From positions 124,001 through 188,000 of the forward strand of contig JAEUBA010000030.1 of NCBI GenBank assembly GCA_018257865.1: 64,000 bases of DNA. The letters run 5' to 3'. Source of the stretch: Stereocaulon alpinum. Lineage: Eukaryota > Ascomycota > Lecanoromycetes > Lecanorales > Stereocaulaceae. Positions within the stretch are counted from its first letter, which is position 1, and each line of letters opens with the position of its first letter. A program made the translations under genes and the position numbers. The notes below the pieces were generated by a model, which saw nothing but the letters and a program-made list of their open reading frames with translations, did no database searches and was not told the DNA's origin. Positions 42,937-55,600 of this stretch are shown here, in pieces.

Positions 42937-43673
42937 TCACGCCGCACCATTTTCACACCCCTCTAACATCTTCCTCAGAACCCCTACTAAAGTCCCGTTC
43001 TCTAATGCAGCAGCCACTCTTTCTTTATCACCCAGCTGCCTATTGACTTGCTCAGCCGTACTATGCGTGCCCTCTTTTATTCGGACATCAACTCTGAAAC
43101 GTGGTGGAAGGGCTTGTTCAAGCCGCACCCGGACGCCAAGACCAATGACAGTGGCGAGAGAGCAGTGGGTAATGGTAGGGGTTATGAGAACGGTCAGGGT
43201 AGTGAGGGGCGACGCAGCGCCTTTCTCTGGGAAGGTAGGCGTAAGATGAATATCGGGTAGGTTGACAACCGAGAGAGAGCCGAGCGTCAGGGGGTGTTCT
43301 GGGTCAGAGATCGGCGAGATGAGGTCTGTATGTGTCAGCGGAGCATCCATTGATAAGGATTATGACTGTGTTCTCCAGTCATGCATAGCACGGCGTGGGA
43401 GTCTGTAGTAGCGAGCCACGAATACGAAGGTACGAGCTTACCGTATATTTCTTGCTCATCGATAGGCTCGATCTCATTGTCATCCTCTTCAGAGAGGTCT
43501 GAATCCAAGGAATGTGGCGAGAACGGATCTGGTAAATACGCCGATGCAGGTACTGTGCTTGCGAATAGACCTTTAGGAGTCTTCGACAAGGTCTGAGTAG
43601 TGCCTTGTCGTCGACGGCTTGGCAAATCGGAGGCGTTCCGGATTGTGGGGTTGGCGTTGAGGATTTCGGACAT
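42937..43673 (-). CDS. cia2: Cytosolic Fe-S assembly factor Cia2 (MIP18 family)
   Basis: A 206 aa MIP18/DUF59 protein, part of the CIA targeting complex (with Cia1 and Met18) that delivers Fe-S clusters to DNA polymerases and helicases. Exons are 43673-43442 and 43325-42937; the 116 bp intron is longer than its neighbours. The N-terminal extension is Ser/Pro/Asp-rich. The domain reads EPIDEQEIYG, then after splicing DLISPISDPEHPLTLGSLSV, a Thr/Pro insert, TITHCSLATVIGLGVRVRLE containing the conserved reactive cysteine, and RFRVDVRIKEGTHSTAEQVN plus RQLGDKERVAAALEN. The HSTAEQVNRQLxDKERVxAA block is diagnostic. Length and motifs match fungal Cia2. Confidence 0.95.
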
Positions 43674-46383
43674 GATTTTCGAAAGCTTAGAATTGCATGG
43701 ATCAGAAAGTGAACACTTGTCGCAGCGTCGTTGATCTCGCGTACGAAGTCAAATAAGGCAACCGCGCTTCAAGATGGAAAAGGTGTCGATGACAGAAATA
43801 GAAAAAAAGATACCGAGGGAGCTTTTAGCGGAGAACTTGGCCCCCGCTTCGCTTACGCTTTCCCTTACGGCAAGCAGCGGTCATTACCAATTTATCTGCC
43901 TTGTGCTGAGACTGGTAAAGGGTGTGGGCCGTGAGGCCATGGAAGATACCAAGCCGGAGGATTGATGAACACAAGGATGCATCGAAGATGGTGTGTAAGA
44001 TGACAGAACGGAAGTAAGAGTAAATTCCCGCACAGCGGGTCAGGCTGAATACTCGTGTGCTTGCAGCTGCAGTATGCCAGCAATCAGCCCTTATCGAAAC
44101 GTGACGCCCCCACGCCTTCCATGGCCTTCGACGCTAGAAGCTTCGGATCAGGAACGAAGAAGTTGGCCCCCAAAAGCCATCGACGCAATCTCAAGCAATT
44201 GTCCTCGAGCTTGTCTCAGGGAACATTCTAAGATGACAAGGCAAACAGCCTGCGTGATGTTGAGATTGTATTGCGCAGCAGGGTGCAGGATTGGGGAGGG
44301 TACTAACAATAGATCTGATACCAAAATATCGCCTATTGGTGGCATGTATCCTCGACGCCCATCTCCCTTCTGCTGGGGCACTTGACTTGCATTTCACGAT
44401 TTGCCGGCCCAGAAGCTTGCCGCAATTAATGGCGTTGACAGAGGGATGACATAGCTATTCTCTAAGACCCTGCTTGACATCAAGTTCGTGGCTTGAGCGC
44501 TCGAAACGGTCCTTACCGGATGATCATAGCGCTTTGCCTTAGGCGATCTCCTCTACATCCTCTCATCTTCCTTAGAGTCCTAACGAGCTTCCCGCATTCC
44601 AGTTAAAGTAGAGAATGCACCTTCCCGCTTTGAAACCATTATAATCCGCTGCGGTGGCTTCAAAGCGGCCGGTGGGCGCACTGGTGGCTTCTCTATGCAC
44701 TGGCGATACCTCACTGGCGCTCTTAAGTGCTCAATGTATCCTCGGCATAATTGATAGAATGATTCAAATCATTAGGTAGAAAGGCTTCAAGGATCGTCAG
44801 CTACCTGAGGAAACCGAGGCTGCAAATTAACCTATTTACGTCCTGCACAGCATAGGACATAGTACTGGGGGTTCGCATGAATCAATATCAGTACTTATAC
44901 AGCGGACCTACCGATCTCATGCTATGAACACATCGTCTTGTAATTTGATTTGCAGGTTAAGCAGACCGCCAACTGTCGCTATCTCATAGCTTTCCTCCAT
45001 CAATCCGCCTAATATGATATCGTGTTTCACGCCTTACAAGTCTCTAGAACCACAAAGACCCTGAAGGAGAGGAGGGGGTCGAAAACGCACGGATTCGCAA
45101 CGGCTTCGAATCAGCCAATTCAACGGCCCACCAATCCCGTGCCGCTATCACGAAATCACAGGCCTGTGGAATTATTACTCTTTCCGTGAAAGGGAAAGCT
45201 TAGGATCACAAATCAGCCTCAGACGCAGGAGACTGCGTTTCTCGACACAAGGGGCACAAAAGTCGCTCCTACGCCACCAGCCAATCCTATTGTAGCCTTG
45301 ACCTGTAGCCTGCAGGCGCAAAGATGCAATAAACGACTATCACAACCGTCCTCCAAGTATGTGACAGTCTCTTGTGCGTATCTAGCAGAGAACCTAGCAA
45401 GGAACCCTAGACCTAGTCACCAGAGCGGTCAGCTAACACCCCAAAGTCGGGCCCTTCAATAGTAACACCTCCAACAACGGGTACCCCGCGCCTCTATCTC
45501 CAGTGCTAGACATCGACGATAATACTACGTATTATTGTACTCTCACACACTCCAGATAGCCCGCCATCCCATCTACTCGTCCCTTCCTTATTTCCATCGT
45601 CGCATCGACCTCCCTAAGACGGCCACAGAGCATCAGGCATCCCAGCCAAGGTCCAACATTTGCTGCGACTGCGCCTACCTCGTTCATCCGCACCATATCT
45701 GTTCTCCACCCCTGCTCTCACAACCAACACCTCCTTGGAGATTTGCCGACAACTCGTTTGATGTCCTTGCTAGAATCTAGATATTAAACACGGTGTGAAG
45801 TTGCACAAAGGAAAAAGAGACGAATATAAGGGGATTACATACAAAGGACACAGCCGTTGCACAACGGTCGGAGGTCCCACAGCAGGAACGCGGTGTCCAT
45901 TCCGATACCCGACCTGTATCTAGACTCCTGATATCATTGTCGCTACAGCTCTTGCTGCACTGCTTGGTCTGCGCTACTTGCCATCTCACCGTCAGACCTC
46001 CCTCGTGGACCATTCTCCGGATTGTTGCCAGTCTTGCCCTGGGGACTGCGCTTGCAAATCCGCTTCGAAGAAATCATATTAAAAGTCACAAGCCTTGAGC
46101 CTAGCCCACGTCCAAGTTATACGATCGAACCGCCACTCGGTCCTTGAGCACCATAGCCTTTGCTTTTACTGCTCATTGATAACAAGGTCTAGGAATACAG
46201 CTTCGATCCCCATCATAGATTTCCGTGCCACAAGTCGTTGTCTCATGCTACGAGGCCTCCTTGACTCTACGGAGATATTTTTGCGACTTCGCGGGTCTTG
46301 AAGCTCGTCTACTGGCATCCTCGGGAAGAGCTGGACTCGCTCCACGTCACGAGGCCCAGTCATACCGTCGTTGACCCACTCAC
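43674..46383. promoter_or_regulatory. Long upstream region and probable leader of the Zn2Cys6 factor
   Basis: The longest gene-poor stretch of the window (2.7 kb). The left end is the cia2 promoter. CCAAT boxes occur near 45112 and 45281. A strongly pyrimidine-rich tract at about 45535-45745 suggests a transcription start, which would give a leader of several hundred bases containing short upstream frames such as 46095-46301. No protein family is recognised in any frame. Confidence 0.4.
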
Positions 46384-49300
46384 ATGTCACATGTCGAATC
46401 AATGAATACTGGACCCGAGATACGGCCTCTGCAGCCGCAGACATTTCCGATGCAGAACTACTCATTTGCGCCTCCCAATATGGGAGTTGGTGCCGACAAG
46501 AAAAGTGAGTATAACCATGTCTGCTTAGAAAGTAGTTCCCATCCGTGTCTAGATGGAAGGCTAATATAACGTCTAGACTATGTCTTCGTGGACGAGCATA
46601 ATCGGCACAAGCGATTAAAGGGTATGATTACCATAATCCCTTACTCTCCTTACGACTAATCCTTGGCAGTCATGAGAGCCTGCGAAGGATGCAGAAAACG
46701 AAAAATAAAGTGCGACGCTGCTACTACCAACCAGTGGCCTTGTGCCTCTTGTAAGAGGCTCAAGCAGCACTGTGTTCCCCCAACACTCAATTATGACCGC
46801 GCCCATGCAGGTACTGGCCATATCTCAGGATTAGAAAGGGTGCTGGATTTCGACAATTCTGACGGGAGTGGCGATGACGACTATAGCCATCCGGTGGGAG
46901 GACCACAAGTCTTCGAGTTGCAAAATTCAAACGAACAAATGCAAGGAGCTTACGGCGCTGTTTTGGGACCATTCAACACCCCACCGTACTCTGATAAAGA
47001 TTTCAACCACCACGAATACGCCTATGATGATGTGTCGTCGATGCCATTGAACGTTTCTGCCCCATCTTACCATGACCATAACTCATACAATCCACCACAA
47101 AGCAACTCGCTTTCTCTGCCCAACGACACGAAATGGTTCACGGAACAATATTCGACGGCTGAACTTAGTGATGTCTTAGGCGAGCTCAAGATCGATGAGA
47201 ATGGTATTGGTATGTCTCAAAGAAATGGATTCTACACCTATATCGTTGAGTAAAAAAGCACTGACTTGACAATAGCACCATACATCTCGCAGCAAAAGAG
47301 GACTCTCGCCGAAACACCAGCTTACGAAGAATTCGAGGTGAAGCTGCCGACAACTACGACCAGCTCGGGTGCGACCGTCAGAATTCCTCCAGATCTTATG
47401 CCCTCAGATGAGCAATGTATGGAGTGGTTTGACATTTTCTTTTCTCATATACATCCTTACGTCCCAGTCATCAGCAAGCCATACTTCTACCAGCAATGGC
47501 GATCCAGTCGCCAATCAATATCTCCTTTGATCCTCGAAGCAATCTTTGCTTGTGCCGCAAGAATGTCTGATGACCCTGCCCAAGGAGCTCAATGGCTTGC
47601 GCTAGCTTCCAGTAAGTACTTCCTATAACGAACATGGACACATGACTGACAAGACCTTAGACCATGAAGATTGCTTCATGGACGTCCCCAGGCTCAGCAC
47701 AATTCAAGCCCTGCTGATTCTTTTGAAAGCTCGCGAATCTGCTCCGAAGCGAGGATACTATTTTCGGTCGTGGATGGCAGTGAAAAAACTTGTCACTATG
47801 GCTCATGACCTTGAGCTTCACGAGCATTATGCTGAGCATCAAGCCGGTCGCGATTGTGGGGCGGATCCCACAGAATGTCTCATAAAGACTCGAATTTGGC
47901 AAAACATCTTCATTTGCGAGATGATGATCGGTGGTCCGCAAGGTATGTCAATACGCAGAATTTCTTGCGTTCATGACATTGGCGCTGACTGCAAGCAGGC
48001 CGTACAGATATGGGCGTGGACCCTGAGACTGTAGATCTCAACATCCAGCGTCCTTTGCCTGGGATTGACAGCTCTGACTATCAAATATCACGGCAATTCA
48101 CTTATTTCGCCCGCAAAGTCCGCTTCGTACGAATGATGCATGATATCAAAACAAGTGCCTCGAAGACCGAGCAGAAGGATTTCGCGGCCGACACAAGGTT
48201 TGTCAACCTGGGCATTACCCTCGTCAAGTGGCTTGAAGATCTCCCCCGTGACATGCAAGTTACGTTCCCTGATGACGAGACACCACCATGGCTACCCAGC
48301 CATTTCGTGGGCAATATGCACTCATACTACCACCTCACCGTGCTCATGCTTCACCGGCCTCAGTTGGAGCTTCTGAGTTCTCCCAATTCCCACAATGACC
48401 CTAACTGGAGGAGGGAAATGAGCATTTGCCAAGCAGCTGCCAAAGCATTGTGTCGATTACAGGAAGGGATTCTCCAAACTTTTGGGATACCAGGTTTGGT
48501 ATGCATGCAGCGAGGTATTAATTTCGTCTTGTATGCTGTCCTTACATGCGTCAATATACATCTGGTAGGCTCGCAGGACCTACAATCGTCGAGCGACTTT
48601 ATCGCTAACAGTGCTTTAGGTGTGCCTTACAAATCCACTCGAGGAGTACAATTCAGACGCAAAGGACTATCTCACACGGTCTATGCGCATCCTAGAAACT
48701 TGTATCGCCGCTTGGCCGGTACCAGAGATGCAACCGCGGATCGATGCTTTCAAAGAAGCCTTTTCTGCAGACAGCAGCAGACCTTTTGAGCTAAAACGGA
48801 GCTTCCCTTACGGAAGTCCAAGTTCGTCAGGGACGTTCCAACCTAGCCCTTCGCCTGATGGGCATATGAATCACCCTATACTGGTTCATCACGATTCTCA
48901 CATGCAGAGTACTCAGCTCTCGTACCACGCACAACCGATAACGCCCCCAGTATCAGCAGGCTTCGACACCTCAAAAGGAAATTCCATATCATCAGCCTCG
49001 ATGCCTTTGATGCCAACGGCACAACAGCATCATCTACCACTGCAGACCTCCTCCATAGATGTTGGGTGGAACCCAGCACCAATATTCAGGTGTGTATCTG
49101 CCAGACGTCTACGTTATGAAAAAATACTGACACCACGACAGTTCTTGGAACACTGCGTTTGGATTGCCAGCCACCGTCATGGCTTCAGCTTCAACCCCTA
49201 TGCCTCAGCAATCATCTCCTCCCCTGTTTCCTCCTTCATCACTCTCATCAGCGATACCTTCACTGCAAACACATCAATCGTACCCTGAACAATCTTATTC

Positions 49301-49508
49301 TATGCCTTCAGATATGCCATCTCTCTCTAGAGTCCAGGCCGCACCACAACAGCCTGCTTATGCAAGCCCAGTGCCTTCGTTCGTCACCTCAAGCATGTGG
49401 CGCGACACTGTTGCTAGCACGTACGACCCGGGTGTCTTGAAACGGCGACATTGGGATACGGACTCTGACTATGTCAACAACCCGGTACAGATCAAGCGGC
49501 CGAGGTAG
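46384..49508 (+). CDS. Zn(II)2Cys6 transcription factor with fungal-specific TF domain
   Basis: A 908 aa nuclear regulator. Eight exons: 46384-46504, 46577-46621 (45 nt), 46670-47209, 47276-47611, 47661-47942, 47999-48564, 48620-49089, 49142-49508. The DNA-binding cluster is CEGCRKRKIKCDAATTNQWP followed by CASCKRLKQHC, at about residues 59-89, with an unusually long second loop. It is preceded by the small exons' sequence YVFVDEHNRHKRLKVMR, which looks conserved and basic. A middle homology region follows: CMEWFDIFFSHIHPYVPVIS, ILEAIFACAARMSDDPAQGA, MAVKKLVTMAHDLELHEHY, KTRIWQNIFICEMMIGGPQG, and YYHLTVLMLHRPQLELL. The C-terminal 250 residues are Ser/Pro/Gln-rich, probably activating, and end PVQIKRPR. 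No target pathway can be read; neighbours are housekeeping genes, so it is not a cluster-specific regulator by position. Confidence 0.92.
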
Positions 49509-50196
49509 ACAACGCCACGACGACAAATCTTCTTTTCGCTTTAACGGATGTACTACTAGGGAGACTTGTGGTGGGGTTGATGCACTGTTTACTTGATTTT
49601 GTACCACGAGCTTACGACTTGATGTCGACATCAATCTTCTGTCGTTGCGATCTATGACATTGGCTCTTTATCATGATATAATCTTTCTCGTACATTCTTT
49701 ACCACATATGGCACGACATGTCTTTCCTTCAGCATGGTCTGGATAGGGTAATGAAAAAGTGGCGGCTGAAAGGCTCATATCGAATTTCTTCACGCGAATT
49801 CTGTACAGTATCATGGGTGGATGTTTGCAATCATTTTGGCAGCATCTCGATACCACCTTTCGTTTCTTAGGAATTTTGTAACAGAGAACTTGGACATGAG
49901 TTTCCCCAACAGCGAGTCAGCATAGCATGTACAAACTCTCAGGATGCAGGGCTAAATCTTGATATGGCAAAGGCTGCGACTACCTAGTCATTAGGAGGCC
50001 TCAATAGTATACACGCAAGCTCTTCACTGAAGCTAGTACACGTAGGCCCAGCAGCTTCCTATCCTAGCCCACCACCTATTCTCCATCGAAACGGACCACT
50101 GGTGGTGGATTTCGAACCGCTTTTGCTACCTATGGGTATTGTTCTCCTCCTCTAAGCCAGGTTTCCTCTCTTTTCGCCCTCTCGCAAACTCTCTCG
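49509..50196. other. Convergent 3' flanks, no supported gene
   Basis: This 0.69 kb lies between the stops of the Zn2Cys6 gene and SmG. It includes C/T-rich sequence at 50060-50195. No coding frame is supported. Confidence 0.45.
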
Positions 50197-50727
50197 TCAC
50201 CTGTCCCTATCACCTCCAATACGCTCCAGAGCCTACACAAAGTCAGCATCGGCCTTGAATTTTGCGCCCTCCTAGCTATTCCACGTACCTCGAGCATGAC
50301 AACCGAGTTGCCTCTTATGACCTGTATCGCAGCCCATAGATCAGCCTACAGCCCTCTATTTATAGATCTGGGTTTCTCTGTATAGCCACATACCACCATC
50401 CCAATCCGCACTTTCTCCCCTCCAGCCTTCTCTTCTACCGCCTCGTCAAGAACGATGTTTAGGAAGACCTGCCAACGCGACAAGAATCAGCATACCGCGC
50501 TTTTCCAGTAGATCAAGGCGTTCTGGGCACAACAGCGCTCCTGTGAAGGTATATTGCGTACATCGTAACCGCGTAGCACGCCAATGACCTTCCGGCTACC
50601 GTTCAGTTGGACGAAGAGTCGCTTGTCGAGATACTAGAATGTGAGGTCTTTGGTCAGCTTTGGGATTGGGGAGGTTTTTTATTTCGAGAATTGCTACCTT
50701 TTTGAGCTCGGGCTGAGCTTGAGGCAT
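50197..50727 (-). CDS. smx2: Small nuclear ribonucleoprotein G (Sm protein G)
   Basis: An 81 aa member of the heptameric Sm ring on U1, U2, U4 and U5 snRNAs. Its ORF is split into five tiny exons, all phase 0: 50727-50698, 50633-50562, 50468-50394, 50321-50289 and 50232-50197. The spliced protein starts MPQAQPELKKYLDKRLFVQL, has Sm1 motif elements NGSRKVIGVLRGYDVFLNIV, then LDEAVEE, and Sm2 with VVIRGNSVVMLEALERI. Every intron (56-93 bp) has a GT and AG end. No single exon exceeds 75 nt, so ordinary ORF scans do not see the gene. Length equals yeast and human SmG. Very secure from the Sm motifs. Confidence 0.93.
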
Positions 50728-50959
50728 GGCGACGGTTTTGGAGAGCTGTAGAGCCTTGGAGAGGAAGCTCGATGTTCCTGAAGCTTTTCGTGCGGTAGGG
50801 CTGGCGCTAGTGGCCGTTTTGATATTGGGATGTCTGACTTTACTTTCAACGAACAGTCTCCAGATATGATCCATCTTGTTCTGTGAAAGCGGTTCATGGT
50901 CGCCTTGAGCACCGCTTTTTTGCCAGCGGTACAGCTATGACAGACATAGAAGGTTCATT
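50728..50959. promoter_or_regulatory. Compact bidirectional promoter, SmG / Ntr2-like
   Basis: Only 232 bp separate the start codons of two spliceosomal genes read in opposite directions. Both core promoters and leaders must fit here, which favours co-regulation. Confidence 0.6.
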
Positions 50960-52312
50960 ATGAGGTCCTCACTTGGCGGAAAGCGCCAGGCCCGCAAGAT
51001 CGGGCACGAAGAAGACGAAGAAGACAGTGGAGATGCGCGATCTAGGCTGGGGAGCCAGGAGCGAGGTAGGCAGTATTAATTCCCCTCTGCGAAGCAAAGC
51101 TCTGACATGTAAATTTGAACAAATAGGCTGACAGCCTGCCCAGAAAGCACTCCGACCGTCATACGCCCCACCAATGCATCTCGGAGTTCCAGCAAAAGCA
51201 AAAAGCGTTCTTCTCTGCGCATGTCATTTGGTCCGGGGGGAACATCCATGACTGAAGATGACGGCGATTCTGCACCTGCGGTATTCACCCCAAAGAAGTC
51301 CAACCTCAGCCGGCAAGCAGTGGAGAAGAACGCTTTACGAAAGACACTAGCGGCCAATGTCTCCTCAGAACATCTCCCCCTCCGGAAAACAGACGATCGA
51401 CCAAGCTACAGCGTAGACGCACTAAACGAACTCAAAACATCTACACCTTCTACACCCAGAGACCTCCGCTCCCTTTCCGACGTCGAACCAGAAGACAGCA
51501 AAGCGCTCGATCTAGCCGCGAAGTTCGGGTCAGATCTCCTCGTGCGCGACTCAAATTTTGCCATCCCCACCGACGCCGAAATTCGTGAGAAAAAAGAGCG
51601 GCGCGCTCGATTAGCGAAGGAGCAAGACTTTATCGGCCTAGACGACAACGACGCAGGAATAGAAGATGAAGACTCCGATGGCGAGCGCTCACTCCTCCCC
51701 TACGCGAAGCAAAAGCCGAAGAAAGAAGAAACGCGCCTTGTGCGAGACGACGAAGATATAGCAGAAGGCTTCGACGAGTTCGTCTCTGACGGGCGAATAG
51801 CGCTAGGCAAGAAAGCTGAACGAGAACAAAAGAAACGCCATGAAGCTGAGATACGCGAATTGATCAACGAAGCAGAAGGTGGCAATAGCTCCGATAGCTC
51901 CGAAGACGCCAGCGAAGCAGAGCGCAAAGCAGCGTACGAAGCCGCACAGACGCGGAAAGGCATGGATGGGCTGGACAGAGGAGAAGATAAGATAAGGCCT
52001 CGAAGGCCGCGCACACCGCCTAAGATAACGCCATTACCCACACTAGGGGCTTGTTTAGAACGGCTGAAAGGACAAGTGGCGGGGAAGCGATATGCGTTGA
52101 TGATCAAACGGAAGCGGATGGAAGAGATTGAGAAAGAGAAGGCGGACATTTTGGTTAGGGAAGGGGAGATCCAGAGGCTGTTGAAGGAGACGGCGGAGAG
52201 GTATGAGAAGTTGAGGGAAGAGAGTGGATTGACTGAGGGTGGGGAGGGAGAGGGGACGAATGGGCAGTTGCAGATGGTCGGGAGGGGGTTGGAGAGTTGG
52301 GGAGATACGTGA
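50960..52312 (+). CDS. ntr2: Nineteen complex-related protein 2-like splicing factor
   Basis: A 424 aa nuclear protein of the Ntr2 family, which with Ntr1 recruits the helicase Prp43 to take apart the post-splicing intron-lariat spliceosome. Exons are 50960-51065 and 51144-52312. The start is MRSSLGGKRQARKIG with an acidic run; after splicing come KSKKRSSLRMSFGPGG, typical of Ntr2 and GCFC-type proteins. The middle has DDEDIAEGFDEFVSDGRIAL and the helical block KKAEREQKKRHEAEIRELIN. The C-terminal part LPTLGACLERLKGQVAGKRY and a long coiled coil (KRKRMEEIEKEKADILVREG) complete the domain. The acceptor could be 51144 (with a nearby CTGAC branch site, preferred) or 51134; both keep phase and differ by three residues or so. 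Confidence 0.85.
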
Positions 52313-52625
52313 CGTGAGGTATAAGGGGAATGTCATGAATGAAGATCAGCAGTAATGGATCCTGAGACGGCTCCGCTCAGAACGCTCTGACACCGCAGAG
52401 CATCGAAGAAGACCGACAGGTTTCTGCTGCGCCACTCCCATACGAGGAGGCAACGGTAAAGCAGAGCGAGGCCCAGGAACGAGGGCAAGTATCATGCGAA
52501 ATCGCGTCGATGGAAACGCTGCAGATACAGTGGCAAAAGTAGCAGCTATTGGACATCCATATCTATATTACAATTCTAAATTCGACCTAACAAAACGCCC
52601 AAACTCCACCCATAGTATAACAGCC
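52313..52625. other. Convergent 3' flanks
   Basis: A 313 bp gap between converging stops without coding signal. Confidence 0.5.
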
Positions 52626-55600
52626 TCACCCCGTAAACCCAAGCTCATCCCTCCTATCATCCGTCAACCGCCCCCACTCCAACAACAACCTAAACATATA
52701 AATCTCCATATCCTCCTTCCTAAGCACCTTCCCCGCCCACTCCCTCCCCGCCTCCGCAATCTCCTCCCCAACCACCAAATTCCCCTTCATACCACCATCC
52801 ATCGCCCCCGTCCCCTGAAAATACGCCAGCGTGCTAAACAACCCATGTAACCTTACATCTATAGGAACAAAATGTTTCCATGCTGTCAATCGGCCGTCCC
52901 ACCATGCGCGAAAGATGCCGCTTCGGAAGGGGAGGCTTCGCGATTGGAGGAAAGCTAGGAAACGGCCACTGTAGCCTGCGCCATCTACGTCAAGGAGGAA
53001 GCGGTAGTGCCAGTGGTCTTGGAAGTCTGATGGGGGAGCGAAGCCGAATTCTGCGTCTTGGGCTGCGCCGTCGTTGTCCCAGGCGCGGGCTATGCCGTTT
53101 ACGATTGAGATGTTGAGGGAGAGGTTGAGGGCTGTGATTGGGTCTGAAGAGAGGTGTTGGTAGGCGTATTTTCCTGGGAGGGAGGGGTGAGGGAGGAGGA
53201 TTGGGAGAGTAGGGGAGCGGGAGTCGATGGTTAGGTTGTTGGTTAGATGGACGGCGCGTTGACGACTCATTCCTTTCCAGCTGCCGCGGCGGGAGACACC
53301 TTCGGAGGTGGCGCCGCGCCAGAAGAGGGTGTTTTCTTTTTCGGCGAATGGAGGATCAGGGTGGCCTTCTGAAGCGTTGGCGTCATATTTGACTTTGTCT
53401 ATGTAGTTCCATGGGGAGGGGTAAAGGATGTCGGAGTAGCCTTCGACTTTGCTCTGGGAGAAAATTGGAAGGAGGTCGTGAGAGGGTTTAAAGGCTGCAG
53501 GGCTCAGGTAAAAGCCATGGAGGTTGCGGAGATCAGGTTGGTGACATGGTGAGGCGGACAAAGTCCAGTTACTGAGGAAGATGCCATCGGAGTGTGGAGT
53601 CGCGCAAGAAGTGCAGAACGCGCTAGCGTCCCAGGCGTAAGCTCGTTGAGCGTAAGAGTCAGACGGACAAGCTATCGAGCCGATGGCGAAGGAGTTGGTG
53701 CGGGAGTGATCTTTAAAAAGTATTGTAGGCTCAACATCCTCTGGTCTGAGCCAAGTCTTTGCTCGGTCTTTGCTCCAATCGTGGCTCATACTGCGGCTAA
53801 CGTGATTCCCTGACCCAGCATCTCGAAGCTCTTGAAGTCTATGGTAAGGAACGGCGACACGTGGCTCGTCATTCAAATTGAATGCAAGGTCCATATCAGG
53901 TAAATGTTGGGTGAAGTCCTTGATCAAATCCAAGACTCCGTCAAGCATCCATCGGTGAGTAGGGAGGTAGTTTGGGCCCAGCGCTGCGCTCCCATTCCTG
54001 ACGACCAATTCCGAGACTTCATTGAAAGGATGGGAAACAACTTGTCGACTTAGGTGGCGTATCTGAGCGGGCGAAATGCCCCAGAACGGTCTCAGGTCTT
54101 CTATAACAGTATCATAGTCGTCCATGATTACTGATTCCTTAGATTCGGCGTACTTGTACCACGCATCGAATCCAGGGGGCGGGTTGCGCTGATAACGCCG
54201 ACGATACTCCTCCACGCCGGCAACAAGCGTGTGACTTTTCGAAGCTTGCGCAAGCCAAGCGCTGGATTGCAATGAAGCGTTCTTCACAAGCATGTCGATA
54301 GGATGACCATCGAGCACCTTTGTGGTCTGAAAAGTCCGAGACCAGCCAAGAATCAAGATTAGCAGGACTGATGCTGCGTACGCATATGAGAGCACACGTG
54401 AGGCTGGACGCTGCGATGGCCCGGCTCCTGAGTTGGCATAAACCCGTATATATGATATGGTACCCAAGAGGAAAAAAGCGAGGTACACAGCTACTGGGAT
54501 TTGAGCAATAGTGGGGAGAACATTCCGGTCCAACCACGAGAGAGTAAGACCATGGGAGTAAGTGCAGATGCACAGTAGAAAGAGTGCCAAGTGTAGCAGC
54601 CCTTGATGTGCCCAAATGTGAAGCGCAGCAATGACTGCTGTTGTAAAAACAATCGAGCACCAAGCTACAGTACTGGCATACGACCAACTAGGGTCAAAGA
54701 GCTCAATCCAATAGACTGTGTTAGTGATGACTGCAATGATTCCGCCAATGGATGAGATGACTGAGGAAAGCACGAACATGGAGCCAAGATAGGCTGGGTC
54801 GAAGACCATGTCTGATGATGCATCCCCAGCAGGTGTCAGAACAAGACTCTCGATGCTGATAAGGATATAGCAGTCAAGCAAAGAGCCAAGTATCTGTAGC
54901 AGAGGTATTGTCATACGTGCATTGGAGGAGAGTGGGCAGATGTAAGTAGATCTTGCGTTACTCATGGCCCATGATTGGAAAGTATTCGCGATCGTCAGAA
55001 AGGCGGCAGGCCAAACATAATTCGCACCACCATGGATAGCCGTTGATTGATTGATAGACTCGGAACCATGACCTATCGCTTCCCGTCGACGGAACATGTA
55101 CCAGTAGTTCGAGACAGTCAAGAGCAATGGCACAAAACCCTAAGGGACAGTTTCAGCAGGCATTACAGAGCTGTAAGTGATCGAGAAGCCTACTTCCACC
55201 CTTGAGATAGTACATTGCGTATTATCGAGTATCAAATGAAGGAATCCGACGCGCAAGGAGACAGCCGTAGCTACAGAGAACAGAAGTAGCCGCCGTAGGC
55301 GAGGCGTTAGAAAACGAGTAGAGCTCCATGATTCTGATGACGGACTCTTCAGATCCTTTTGTACGCTGAATGGAAGTAGGTCTTGCAACGGTAGAACAGG
55401 TTTTTGAACGACTTTGAAAGAAATAAGCCGGGGTATCACATCGCGGAGAAATACAAGGCAAAGTCCAGAGATGAAGAGAATGATAATGGATGACTGATTC
55501 GGTCGCCCTGAACACAGTCAGCTTGGCAAGCAAGTTTCAAGAAAGCTTCTACCTGTTATTGAAGAAGCCTCGTATGACAGAGATGCGAAAGATGTGACAA

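Noticed and set aside
44950..45500. Search for tRNA, 5S rRNA or transposon terminal repeats in the long gene-free region
   Set aside because: No cloverleaf with B-box, no 5S-like promoter sequence and no paired terminal repeats could be found by eye.
50596..50912. 92-codon and 72-codon frames at the SmG locus
   Set aside because: They read through the first SmG intron; the true product is the spliced 81-residue Sm protein.
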